This document shows, piece by piece, positions 63,201 through 64,000 of a stretch of DNA of 64,000 nt. The notes under the pieces are model-generated. The model was not told the DNA's origin. It was given only the letters and a program-made list of their open reading frames with translations, and made no database searches. The position numbers were made by a program, and so were the translations under genes. Within the stretch, counting starts at the first letter, position 1; every line of letters begins with the position of its first letter. The stretch spans positions 186,001 through 250,000 of the forward strand of contig NW_026042400.1 in NCBI RefSeq assembly GCF_023856365.1, in the 5' to 3' direction. Source of the stretch: Brienomyrus brachyistius. Its lineage: Eukaryota > Chordata > Actinopteri > Osteoglossiformes > Mormyridae.

Positions 63201-64000
63201 TAGCATAGCATATTAGCATAGTGTGTTAGCATATTAGCATATTAGCATATTAGCATAAAATATTAGCATATTAACATATTAGCATATTAACATATTAGCA
63301 TATTAGCATAGCGTGTTAGCATATTAGCGTATTAGCATATTAGCATATTAGCATATTAGCATTGCGTGTTAGCATATTAGCGTATTAGCATATTAGCATA
63401 TTAGCATATTAGCATAGCATATTAGCATATTAACATATTAGCATATTAGCATATTAGCATATTAGCATAGCGTGTTAGCATATTAGCGTATTAGCATATT
63501 AGCATGTTAGCATAGCATATTAGCATATTAGCATATTAGCATAGCGTGTTAGCATATTAGCGTATTAGCATATTAGCATATTAGCATATTAGCATATTTG
63601 CATATTAGCATAGCGTGTTAGCATATTAGCGTATTAGCATATTAGCATATTAGCATATTAGCATAGCGTGTTAGCATATTAGCGTATTAGCATATTAGCA
63701 TATTAGCATAGCATATTAGCATATTAGCATATTAGCATATTAGCATAGCGTGTTAGCATATTAGCATATTAGCATATTAGCATATTAGCATATTAGCATA
63801 GCATATTAGCATATTAGCATATTAGCATAGCGTGTTAGCATATTAGCATATTAGCATATTAGCATAGCATATTAGCATAGTGTGTTAGCATATTAGCATA
63901 TTAGCATATTAGCATAAAATATTAGCATATTAACATATTAGCATATTAACATAGTAGCATATTAGCATAGCGTGTTAGCATATTAGCGTATTAGCATATT

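Larger units (their letters stand above)
16081..64000. repeat. giant satellite array, 8-bp monomer ATTAGCAT, nested higher-order
   Basis: The stretch is built of ATTAGCAT units (roughly six thousand, estimated from the length) and runs off the window. Common variants are GTATTAGC, GTGTTAGC, a 5-bp unit ATAGC (a monomer lacking three bases), and rarer ones with ATTTGCAT, TTAACAT, TTAATAT, TTAGTAT, TTAGGAT, TTATCAT and CATTTTAGCG. The variants recur in fixed orders, giving modules of 82, 90 or 98 bp between successive ATAGCGTGTT marks (for example 17911, 18001, 18091, 18173, 18263, 18361). These build blocks of about 0.5-0.7 kb, which build super-units of about 4.8-6.7 kb. Because 8 is not a multiple of 3, TAG or TAA closes every frame within about 24 bp, so nothing is coded. 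The left edge is sharp, after ACTTGAGGGA. It may be pericentromeric or heterochromatic, but that is inference. Confidence 0.97.

Noticed and set aside
16081..64000. CRISPR-like regular repeat array
   Set aside because: There are no unique spacers, the unit is 8 bp, and the context is eukaryotic; it is a satellite.
16081..64000. Coding potential of the array as a repeat protein
   Set aside because: The 8-bp period brings TAG (plus strand) or TAA (minus strand) into every frame within about 24 bp.

Overview
The window reads as nuclear DNA of a vertebrate, most likely a ray-finned fish. It has interrupted coding exons with GT/AG splice borders, a decayed Tc1-like transposon with long inverted repeats, pieces of L2/CR1-type and other non-LTR retrotransposons, MITE-like palindromes and a eukaryotic tRNA-Leu relic. 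There is no operon-like layout and no intact long open reading frame.

Positions 1-16080 are ordinary, repeat-rich vertebrate sequence. On the minus strand, seven splice-bordered coding segments (about 6103 down to 4719) read as successive exons of one unrecognised gene. They carry an AA instead of AG acceptor, a phase break and an in-frame stop, so this copy is probably decayed. Two further minus-strand exons lie at 14184-14357 and 10880-10954 and may belong to the same gene or to a neighbour. On the plus strand, two coding fragments (7192-7572 and 11040-11366) resemble pieces of uncharacterised fish protein families that are probably transposon-associated. Between them sit a palindromic MITE-like element (8268-8636) and a complete but dead Tc1-like element (9116-10718, DD34E transposase with three frameshifts and a stop). 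Further right are a LINE ORF2 C-terminal fragment (13165-13600), an L2-type reverse transcriptase scrap (15548-15700) and a tRNA-Leu(TAG)-like relic lacking part of its D arm (15918-15989).

From 16081 to the right edge (about 48 kb, still running at 64000) the window is one satellite array with an 8-bp monomer, ATTAGCAT. It is interrupted once, by the 3' tail of an L2-type LINE (19153-19363). The array is organised on several nested scales. The 8-bp monomers and a 5-bp truncated unit (ATAGC) form 82/90/98-bp modules marked by GTGTTAGC. These modules form blocks of about 0.5-0.7 kb, and those form super-units of about 4.8-6.7 kb that share rare single-base variants. Every reading frame on both strands is closed by TAG or TAA within about 24 bp, so the array codes for nothing. 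The reverse complement of the monomer, ATGCTAAT, is a POU/Oct-1 octamer-class site, and exact ATTTGCAT octamers recur within it. This satellite is the outstanding feature of the window.

All coordinates and intervals were read by eye, and splice sites are predictions. Gene families are named only where the match was recognisable from memory of conserved motifs.
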